From positions 1-13,109 of the forward strand of contig UQYA01000049.1 in the NCBI GenBank assembly GCA_900545165.1: a stretch of DNA of 13,109 bases. Reading direction: 5' to 3'. Source of the DNA: an uncultured Collinsella sp. Lineage in GTDB: Bacteria; Actinomycetota; Coriobacteriia; Coriobacteriales; Coriobacteriaceae. Shown here piece after piece: positions 1 through 7,212 of the stretch (the first letter of the stretch is position 1; each line of letters starts with the position of its first letter). Position numbers and translations under genes: made by a program. The notes under the pieces are model-generated. The model saw only the letters and a program-made list of their open reading frames with translations. It was not told the origin of the DNA and searched no databases.

Positions 1-53
1 ACCTACAACAGCGCGGTTAACAGCCGCGTGCTCTACCATTGAGCTACCGAGGA
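1..53 (-). tRNA. tRNA-Asn (anticodon GTT), 3' part missing
   Basis: Read on the minus strand from base 53, the sequence begins with acceptor strand TCCTCGG. A D-arm follows (GCTC, loop, GAGC), then an anticodon arm with stem CGCGG/CCGCG closing the loop CTGTTAA. The anticodon GTT is at bases 21-19, so the tRNA reads AAC/AAU and carries asparagine. The sequence stops at the window edge in the T-arm region, so about 53 of roughly 75 nt are present and the T-arm, 3' acceptor strand and CCA end are missing. The 5' half looks canonical. It is preceded by its own promoter and is separated from rpoD by a terminator, so it is probably transcribed independently. Confidence 0.93.
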
Positions 54-83
54 ATAGGTGCGTGCTCTCAAGCAACGAAGTTT

Positions 84-131
84 ATTATACGGACGAATCA
101 GCTCAGGGCAAGAACTTTTTTAAGAAATTTT
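84..131 (-). promoter_or_regulatory. Promoter of tRNA-Asn with AT-rich upstream element
   Basis: On the minus strand there is a perfect -10 box TATAAT (bases 89-84). A 16-nt spacer separates it from a -35-like TTGCCC (bases 111-106, 4 of 6 matches to TTGACA). Immediately upstream, bases 131-112 are strongly AT-rich with alternating A and T runs, resembling an UP element as is common for stable-RNA promoters. The predicted start is near base 77, which leaves about 24 nt of leader before the mature tRNA 5' end at base 53. The -10 box is seen directly; the UP-element role is inferred. Confidence 0.75.
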
Positions 132-132
132 C

Positions 133-193
133 CGACCTAGTCATTGGGGACGTTCTTAAACGACCAGTCATTCAAGAACGTCCCCAACGACTA
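133..193. repeat. REP-like palindromic element with nested direct repeats
   Basis: Arms TTGGGGACGTTCTT (144-157) and AAGAACGTCCCCAA (174-187) are perfect 14-nt inverted repeats around a 16-nt centre. Allowing one mismatch they extend to 141-157 and 174-190. A direct repeat is nested in this: CGACCTAGTCATT (133-145) recurs as CGACCAGTCATT (161-172), and a shorter related CGACTACAT follows the right arm. There is no T-run after the hairpin on either strand, so it is a poor intrinsic terminator. The GGGGAC-type palindrome in an intergenic gap resembles REP/BIME elements mobilised by REP-associated tyrosine transposases. No transposase gene is present here, so that assignment is inference. Confidence 0.6.
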
Positions 194-196
194 CAT

Positions 197-229
197 GAAA
201 GCGCCCTCAAGCAGATGTGCTTGAGGGCG
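197..229 (-). terminator. Hairpin terminator downstream of rpoD
   Basis: A perfect 11-bp stem lies 12 nt past the rpoD stop: CGCCCTCAAGC (202-212) pairs with GCTTGAGGGCG (219-229) around a 6-nt loop. On the minus strand it is followed by a short, weak T tract (CTTTCATG). The position and stem strength fit a Rho-independent terminator, but the U-tract is poor, so termination may be partial or may need a factor. Confidence 0.65.
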
Positions 230-241
230 GCTCTTGCTTGA

Positions 242-1591
<1,350 letters not shown>

Positions 1592-1623
1592 AGATTCTCC
1601 CTTCATAGTCCACAGGACTCAAT

Positions 1624-1632
1624 ACTTTAGCA
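1624..1632 (-). promoter_or_regulatory. Candidate extended -10 promoter of rpoD
   Basis: On the minus strand TGCTAAAGT (1632-1624) has the TGn extension and a TAAAGT hexamer (4 of 6 matches to TATAAT). No good -35 lies at 17 nt; TTGGGT is 20 nt upstream. The predicted start, near 1617, gives a 25-nt leader to the preferred GTG at 1591. It sits in the 110-nt dnaG-rpoD gap, and a weak 8-bp inverted repeat (1646-1653/1666-1673) lies just upstream. This is tentative. Confidence 0.4.
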
Positions 1633-1701
1633 CACACATTGACGTCTATACCCAAAAAGAGGGCTGGATATAGGCGAGAATACGCTGGTTGACCACAACA
1701 T

Positions 1702-3810
1702 CTAGGCTTGTTCGGTGCCTGCGGCCTCCAGGCCAATCAAACGGAACGGGTCCGCCACGCCGCCGATTGACTTTTGCAGTTCGCGCTGACGCTGCGAATC
1801 CTGCGCGGCCTGCATGGTTAGCGCGCGACGGGCCTCATCATCGAGCGAACGGTCCTGGCGCAGCTTGGCCTGTGCGGCACGCATGCGGCGTTTGATGGTG
1901 TAGAGCTCAAGCGTATCGAGCATAAACACGATGTTCGTCTCGGTGGGGTGCTTGCTCGTCGCCGAGATGCGCCCGGCACTCACAAGCGTTGCCGCCTCGG
2001 GACACACCGAGCGCGCCGCATCCATGCAGGCTGCAGGATCGGTTCCCGGTGGCGTTGCCAGAACGGCCCATGCGATGGACTCGTGACGTGGGTCAACCCA
2101 CTCGATGGAGCAGATGCGATCGGCATACGTGCGGAACAGGTCGGGGTAGCTCGTGAGCATGGTCAGCAGTTCACGCTCCCCCGCCAAGGACTTGCGTTCA
2201 AGATCGGTAAGAACCATCGGCGCCGCCGTAGCCGGTGCGTCCGAACCATCAGGCACAGGAACAGAGCCCATACCATCAGGCACATCGATCGGCGGCAGGT
2301 CGTCGACAACCTCCACGGGCGCGGCATCGTAGGCATCGAGCGGGACGTAGTCGTACGGCTCTTCTTCGACCGGCGCGGACACCGGCGGCGTCGCGCCCGA
2401 TGCCCAAGCACCGCGACCGGCATCGCGAGAACCCGACGCCCGACCGCCCGCGCTACCGGACCGCTCAGCCTGTGCCCGCTGGCGCTCATAGTTCTGCTCA
2501 CGACGGCGTTCCGCATCTTCGCGCTTGGCGACATCACGAAACACACGGCCCGAGCTCGCACGCACGGTCTCCAGATCCAAACCCAGCAGATCGGCAATCT
2601 GGATAAAGTACGTGTCGATCATATAGCTGTCGCGCAGCGGATAGATAAGCGTCAGCGCATCTTCCAGCGCCTTTGCGCGACCGCCCGGCGTGGTGATGTC
2701 GCTCGACTCCTGCAGCGAACGGTACACAAAGTCCATGAGGGGCTCGGCGGCGTCAATGCGTTTCTGCAGCTCCTGGCCGCCGCGCGCCGTAATAAACTCC
2801 ATGGGGTCGTTGCCGTCGGGCAGTACCACGCAGCGCAGGTCCATCGAATCCTGCTCGATAAACTGAATCGCGCGGCGGGCGGCCTTCTGGCCCGCGGCAT
2901 CGCCATCGAACATATACACGATGCGCTTGGCAAAGCGAGTGAGCGTCTTGACGTGATGCTCCGTGAGCGCGGTGCCCAGCGTGGCGACAACGTTTTTAAT
3001 CCCCGCCTCCCAGCAGGCGATGCAATCGGTATAGCCCTCCACCACGATGGCGGTATCCTGCGCGACGATAAACTCCTTGGCCCAATTAAAACCGTAGAGG
3101 TTTCGCTTTTTATGAAACACGCTCGTCTCGGCGGTGTTGAGATACTTAGGCTGGCCGTCGCCCATAATGCGACCGCCAAAGGCAATGTTGTGACCCTGCT
3201 CGTCAAAGATGGGAAACATCACACGGTCGTAGAAGCGGTCGGCGAGCTGCCCGCGCCCGCGGCTCACGGCAACGTTGGCGTCGATCATCTCCTGCGGGGT
3301 AAAACCCGCCTGAGACAGGTGCGACACCAGCATATTGCGGCCCGGTGCAAAGCCCAGGCAGTAGCGGCGGCAGACGTCGCCACCCATGCCGCGGCTGGCA
3401 AAGTACTCGCGCGGACGACCGTCCTTACCGCGCATAAGCATGGTGTGGTAGAACTGGGCGGTCTCGGCGCACAGATCGTAGATGCGGGCACGCTTAGTAC
3501 CGCGCTCGCGGCGATCTCCGGTGTCGTGCAGCTCAATACCTGCGCGATCGGCCAAATAACGGATTGACTCGGGAAAGCTCAGGTTCTCGCGCTTCATGAT
3601 ATAGGTGAAGACGTCGCCACCCTCGCCGCAGCCAAAGCAATGCCACACCTGCGTGGCGGGAATAATGTGGAAGGACGGCGTCTTTTCGCCATGGAAGGGG
3701 CAGCAGCCCCAAAACTCATGGCCGCGGGGCTTGAGCTCAACCGTTTCCTGCACGATGGCAACCAGGTCAGACGCAGCGCGTACCTGGTCTTTTTCCTCAT
3801 CGCTAATCAC
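1702..3810 (-). CDS. dnaG: DNA primase DnaG
   Basis: DnaG makes the RNA primers for the lagging strand and for fork restart, together with the replicative helicase. The 702-aa protein has an N-terminal CHC2 zinc finger with Cys37, His40, Cys58 and Cys61 (CPFH...CFGC). The RNA polymerase basic segment FGGRIMGDGQPKYLN is at 211-225. The Toprim core carries the catalytic Glu in VVEGYTD (256-262), the metal-binding FDGDAAG (301-307) and PDGNDP (331-336). A long, low-complexity linker follows, first charged and then Gly/Ser/Asp/Pro-rich (about 428-535), and after it a helical C-terminal region (about 536-700) in the position of the helicase-interacting domain. At 702 aa it is longer than the roughly 600 aa typical of the family, mainly because of the linker. 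The start is GTG, 7 nt after GGGGGTG, and overlaps the end of ribF by 8 nt, which suggests translational coupling. Confidence 0.97.
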   Translation of the reverse strand: MISDEEKDQVRAASDLVAIVQETVELKPRGHEFWGCCPFHGEKTPSFHIIPATQVWHCFGCGEGGDVFTYIMKRENLSFPESIRYLADRAGIELHDTGDRRERGTKRARIYDLCAETAQFYHTMLMRGKDGRPREYFASRGMGGDVCRRYCLGFAPGRNMLVSHLSQAGFTPQEMIDANVAVSRGRGQLADRFYDRVMFPIFDEQGHNIAFGGRIMGDGQPKYLNTAETSVFHKKRNLYGFNWAKEFIVAQDTAIVVEGYTDCIACWEAGIKNVVATLGTALTEHHVKTLTRFAKRIVYMFDGDAAGQKAARRAIQFIEQDSMDLRCVVLPDGNDPMEFITARGGQELQKRIDAAEPLMDFVYRSLQESSDITTPGGRAKALEDALTLIYPLRDSYMIDTYFIQIADLLGLDLETVRASSGRVFRDVAKREDAERRREQNYERQRAQAERSGSAGGRASGSRDAGRGAWASGATPPVSAPVEEEPYDYVPLDAYDAAPVEVVDDLPPIDVPDGMGSVPVPDGSDAPATAAPMVLTDLERKSLAGERELLTMLTSYPDLFRTYADRICSIEWVDPRHESIAWAVLATPPGTDPAACMDAARSVCPEAATLVSAGRISATSKHPTETNIVFMLDTLELYTIKRRMRAAQAKLRQDRSLDDEARRALTMQAAQDSQRQRELQKSIGGVADPFRLIGLEAAGTEQA

Positions 3811-4810
3811 GGATGCTCACCCCCTGCTTGCCCAAGTTGTGACGAATGTCCTCGATATTACCCTCGACGGTCGCGATCAACTCATCCAGCGAATCGAACA
3901 CACGCGAGGGACGCAGCCAGCGCGTAAACGCCAGCGAAACGAAAGCGCCGTACAGGTCGCCCGTATAACCAATTAAGTTGGCCTCGAGATGCGCCGAAGC
4001 GGCATCGTCGGCATACGTTGGCGGCAGGCCGACGTTCACGGCAGCGGGCCACGCGGTGTCATCGACCAGCACCAGACCCTCATACACGCCATCGGCTGGC
4101 ACCTGAATGCCGTCGGGAACCTGCAAGTTTGCCGTGGGAAAGCCCATGCCAGAACCCTCGTGACGGCCACGAATAACACCGCCACGCACCATATACGGAC
4201 GGCCGAGCAACTCAGCAGCAAGCTCCACATGGCCCTGTCCCAGCTCATGACGAATGCGGGTGGCACAAATGGCCTCACCGCCCTCGCAAAGCAGGTCGTG
4301 ACCATACACGTCAACGCCGCGCTCGGCACCCCAGGTGTGCATCTCGGCAACACCAGATGCACCGCCACGACCCAGCCTAAAGTCACTGCCAACGCGAATC
4401 GATCGAATGTCGACCAGACGCGACACCAGCGAGAGAAAATCAACATGGTCAAGCGCCGCAACCTCAGGCGTAAAGGGAACGGCCACCACCGCATCGACCC
4501 CGGTTTGAGCCAGGGCATGCAGACGATCGGCCGTCGTCATCAATTTTTGAGCGGGCGAAGGGCTTACCACGACGTCCGGGTCAGGATCGAAGGTAACTAC
4601 GACCGCCTTGCAGCCATGGGCACGGGCATCACGGACAAGCGCTTCGATGAGTTCCTGGTGTCCAAGGTGAACGCCATCGAACACGCCGATGGCAATCGAT
4701 GCGGCACCCAAGTGCTCGCACTCATCAAACGCATCGGCAGCAACGATGCGAGCCTCGTCCGACTCGCCCGCGAAAAAGACGCGCGCGAGCTCGCGAGCGG
4801 ACAACATCAT
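3803..4810 (-). CDS. ribF: Bifunctional riboflavin kinase / FAD synthetase
   Basis: RibF phosphorylates riboflavin to FMN and adenylates FMN to FAD in the cytoplasm. The 335-aa protein has the nucleotidyltransferase motif GVFDGVHLGHQ (42-52) near the N-terminus, TFDPDP (73-78) and the ATRIRHEL segment (183-190) that ends the FAD synthetase domain. The riboflavin kinase domain follows, with GRPYMVRGGVIRG (203-215), GFPTANL (223-229), YEG (243-245) and the late HLEANL...LYG stretch containing the expected acidic residue (Glu275). Length and domain order are normal for the family. Its ATG overlaps the truB stop in an ATGA junction, and a second ATG follows immediately as codon 2. The truB-ribF pairing is a common bacterial arrangement, but here the usual next gene rpsO is replaced by dnaG. 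Confidence 0.96.
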   Translation of the reverse strand: MMLSARELARVFFAGESDEARIVAADAFDECEHLGAASIAIGVFDGVHLGHQELIEALVRDARAHGCKAVVVTFDPDPDVVVSPSPAQKLMTTADRLHALAQTGVDAVVAVPFTPEVAALDHVDFLSLVSRLVDIRSIRVGSDFRLGRGGASGVAEMHTWGAERGVDVYGHDLLCEGGEAICATRIRHELGQGHVELAAELLGRPYMVRGGVIRGRHEGSGMGFPTANLQVPDGIQVPADGVYEGLVLVDDTAWPAAVNVGLPPTYADDAASAHLEANLIGYTGDLYGAFVSLAFTRWLRPSRVFDSLDELIATVEGNIEDIRHNLGKQGVSIRD

Positions 4811-5739
4811 CGAACACCGCCGATTGCCTGCGGAAACACGTGCTCCATGACAAAGCGGCCACTCTCAATGCGGGCGAGCGCCTTGAGTCCCCCATCGAGC
4901 ACCAGCGCAAACAGCGCCTTCGAGATATCGAAATCGGCAAGCGCACGCTCAACGGGAATGCGACGGCCGCAGAGCAGGTCGTCGGCAAAATTGCCCGGCA
5001 AGTCAACACGCGTAGCGCCCAGGGCCGCAATGGGATCCAGTGCAAACCCCGCCGCGGACTCGGGAGAAAGCTCCTCAACCGCATGACAGGCGCCAACGGA
5101 AACAATACCGGAGGCCGTGCGGCGCAGCGCGGAAATGTGCGCGGCGCTCTCGCAGGCGCGGCCCAGGTCGCGAGCGAGCGCTCGGATATAGGTTCCCTTG
5201 CTCACCGAGAACGCCACGGTCCACACGCACGTATCACCTTCGCCGCCCACGGCGATCAGGTCGGCGGCATAGACCTCGACGGGACGCGGAGGTAGGTCCA
5301 CCGCATTGCCCTCGCGAGCAGACTTGTAGGCACGAACGCCATTGACCGAGATAGCCGAAAACGCCGGCGGCACCTGCATCTGCGGACCCAGCATGGAGGC
5401 CAATTGCTCACGCGCATAGGCAGGATCGCGGAGCTCGTTGGCAACAGCCACCGTACGGACCGCCTCGCCCTCCGCATCATCGGTATTCGTCTCGGCGCCA
5501 AACGAAATATCGGCGACGTAGCTTTTGGTATCGAGCGTGAGCATGCCCAGCAGACGGGTGGCCTGACCCACGCCCACAACCATGACACCCGATGCCATGG
5601 GGTCGAGCGTACCGGCATGGCCGACGCGCCGCTCATGGAGGGCGCGTCGGCATTGCGAGACCACGTCATGGGACGTGCAGCCCACCGGCTTATCGACGGC
5701 GAGCAGCATATTCAATTGAGAAGGCGTTCGACGAGCCAT
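4807..5739 (-). CDS. truB: tRNA pseudouridine(55) synthase TruB
   Basis: TruB converts U55 in the T-loop of tRNAs to pseudouridine and also acts as a tRNA folding chaperone. The 310-aa protein starts with the family opening LLAVDKPVGCTSHDVV (12-27). The catalytic loop GHAGTLDPMASGV contains the nucleophile Asp46. The PPAFSAISVNGVRAY stretch is at 124-138, with Ser at a position that is commonly Lys. SKGTYIRALARDLG (180-193) is the second conserved active-site segment. A C-terminal PUA-like region (about 235-310) completes the usual length. The ATG lies 15 nt after the nrnA stop with a modest GGATGG ribosome site. The 3' end overlaps ribF by 4 nt. Confidence 0.96.
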   Translation of the reverse strand: MARRTPSQLNMLLAVDKPVGCTSHDVVSQCRRALHERRVGHAGTLDPMASGVMVVGVGQATRLLGMLTLDTKSYVADISFGAETNTDDAEGEAVRTVAVANELRDPAYAREQLASMLGPQMQVPPAFSAISVNGVRAYKSAREGNAVDLPPRPVEVYAADLIAVGGEGDTCVWTVAFSVSKGTYIRALARDLGRACESAAHISALRRTASGIVSVGACHAVEELSPESAAGFALDPIAALGATRVDLPGNFADDLLCGRRIPVERALADFDISKALFALVLDGGLKALARIESGRFVMEHVFPQAIGGVR

Positions 5740-5754
5740 GTACCATCCAATAAG

Positions 5755-6798
5755 TTAGAGCTCGACGGTCACCGAAGCGGGATCCTCCCCCACCAGCTCG
5801 GCCAGCATGGGAAGTGCCACGGCGAGCGTCTCGCGAATTGTTCCGTTGTTGGAAAAGCCGGCGGCGGCATGATGCCCGCCACCGCCAAAGTTGGCAGCAA
5901 TCTCGGACACATCGAGGTCGCCCTTGGAGCGCAGGTTGCCACGCACCTTGGTATCGCCCTCAATGCCCTTTAAGAACATGCAGACCTCGACGCCCATCAC
6001 CGAACGCACCACATCGACCAGGCCGTCGCACTCGTCCGAGGTGACACCGCAGGCCTCAAGGTCGCTCTGGTAGGCATAGCTATACGCCACGCGCCCATGC
6101 GCGACCGTCTTAATGCGACCCATGACAATGGACTTGAGGTGCAAAAACTCAACGCGCATGCTCTGGTAGACCTCGAGCGCAACGCGCGCCGGATCGGCAC
6201 CGTGCGCCACCAGGCGCGAGGCCGCATGGAACGCGGCGGCATCGGCGTTTTGGTACTGAAAACGGCCGGTATCGGTAACCAAGCCACACAGCAGGCAGGT
6301 CGCAACGCCATCACGTGCGACAATGCCGCAATTGTCCAAAAAGCGGTCGATGATCATGGCGCAGGCAGCGGCATCGACGCGCCTCAGGCTCAGCTCGGCA
6401 AACTCCTCGCGCGCCGGATGATGATCGAAGCACACCACATGCTTGGAGCGACGAAGCACCTCGGCGGAATTATTGAGGCGCTCGACGACCGGTACGTCCA
6501 CCGAGATGAACAGGTCAGGATTGCCGGCGTACGCAGATGCCGGCACCAGGCGATCGGAGCCTTCCATAAAGCGGTAAATGCGAGGAACCGGGTCATCGTC
6601 TGCCAGCAGCAGCGCAATGTCCTTGTTGGGGAAAAACTTCATGAGCGAAAGGCCCAGACCCAATACGGAGCCCAAGGCATCGCCATCGGGAGAAGTATGT
6701 CCCGAAATCGCAATGGAGGACGCACCCTCGATGAGCTCGAGGATGCGTCGCTGAATATCTGCAGACTCGCACGAGGCGAGGTCGGCGGAATTAGTCAT
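5755..6798 (-). CDS. nrnA: DHH/DHHA1 phosphoesterase, NrnA-like oligoribonuclease/pAp phosphatase
   Basis: This 347-aa DHH-family phosphoesterase probably degrades nanoRNAs (2-5 nt) to mononucleotides and may dephosphorylate 3'-phosphoadenosine 5'-phosphate, as its Bacillus and Mycobacterium relatives do. Metal-binding motifs occur in order: GHTSPDGD (33-40), the Asp of SVDVP (Asp101), DHH (125-127) and VTDTG (174-178). The DHHA1 substrate domain follows, with VRGNLRS (285-291) and GGGGHHAAAGF (305-315). All catalytic residues expected for the family are present. It is translated from an ATG 9 nt after a strong AGGAGG that lies inside rbfA, and overlaps the rbfA stop by 8 nt. Its place between rbfA and truB is the common Gram-positive order. 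Substrate preference between short RNA, pAp and cyclic dinucleotide products cannot be read from the sequence. Confidence 0.92.
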   Translation of the reverse strand: MTNSADLASCESADIQRRILELIEGASSIAISGHTSPDGDALGSVLGLGLSLMKFFPNKDIALLLADDDPVPRIYRFMEGSDRLVPASAYAGNPDLFISVDVPVVERLNNSAEVLRRSKHVVCFDHHPAREEFAELSLRRVDAAACAMIIDRFLDNCGIVARDGVATCLLCGLVTDTGRFQYQNADAAAFHAASRLVAHGADPARVALEVYQSMRVEFLHLKSIVMGRIKTVAHGRVAYSYAYQSDLEACGVTSDECDGLVDVVRSVMGVEVCMFLKGIEGDTKVRGNLRSKGDLDVSEIAANFGGGGHHAAAGFSNNGTIRETLAVALPMLAELVGEDPASVTVEL

Positions 6799-7201
6799 CT
6801 AAAGCTGCCTCCTGGGCGGCATCCGCTATCGGATAGCCGTCCTCGTCCTTTTCGATCGCAAGCGTGGCGGGAACGTTTTCCAGCGCACGCGTGATGCGCT
6901 CGGCCTCATCGGTCGAGCGATCGATGCGAAAATCGAGCTCGGGCGTGACACGCCAATCGAGCGAGCGAGCCAACAGGCTGCGAATACGGCCCTTGGCGAT
7001 TGCGAGCGCCTCCATGACCTCGTCGTAGCGGCTCGCATCGCACGACACGTACACGCGCGCGAAGGAACGATCCACCGCGACCTCGACCGCGGTCAAAGTA
7101 ACCAGGTCGAGACGCGGATCGGAAACCTCAAAGAGCAGGATATAACCGAGCTTCTCGCGAAGCTGCTCGCCCAGACGGCGGGTTGCCTGCGTTTGCTTCA
7201 T
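6791..7201 (-). CDS. rbfA: 30S ribosome-binding factor A
   Basis: RbfA is a small KH-fold protein that binds the 30S subunit near the 5' region of 16S rRNA and assists late maturation, notably in the cold. The 136-aa product has the normal size. It shows the family segments REKLGYILLFEVSDPRL (15-31), LTAVEVAVDRSFARVYVS (36-53) and LARSLDWRVTPELDFRIDRS (77-96), followed by a short acidic tail. The reading frame stays open well upstream of the gene, inside infB. The ATG at 7201 is chosen because AGGGGGT lies 7 nt before it and because the conserved N-terminus begins there. The Shine-Dalgarno overlaps the infB stop, which suggests coupled translation. Confidence 0.94.
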   Translation of the reverse strand: MKQTQATRRLGEQLREKLGYILLFEVSDPRLDLVTLTAVEVAVDRSFARVYVSCDASRYDEVMEALAIAKGRIRSLLARSLDWRVTPELDFRIDRSTDEAERITRALENVPATLAIEKDEDGYPIADAAQEAALDD

Positions 7202-7212
7202 AGCGCTACCCC

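Noticed and set aside
1646..1673. An inverted repeat in the dnaG-rpoD gap as a dnaG terminator
   Set aside because: The stem is only 8 bp with a G-T pair around a 12-nt loop, and no T-run follows on the minus strand.
1948..3567. A 539-codon plus-strand open frame opposite dnaG
   Set aside because: It is a mirror of the dnaG coding region, produced by the high GC content; it shows no domain and lies wholly antisense to the primase.
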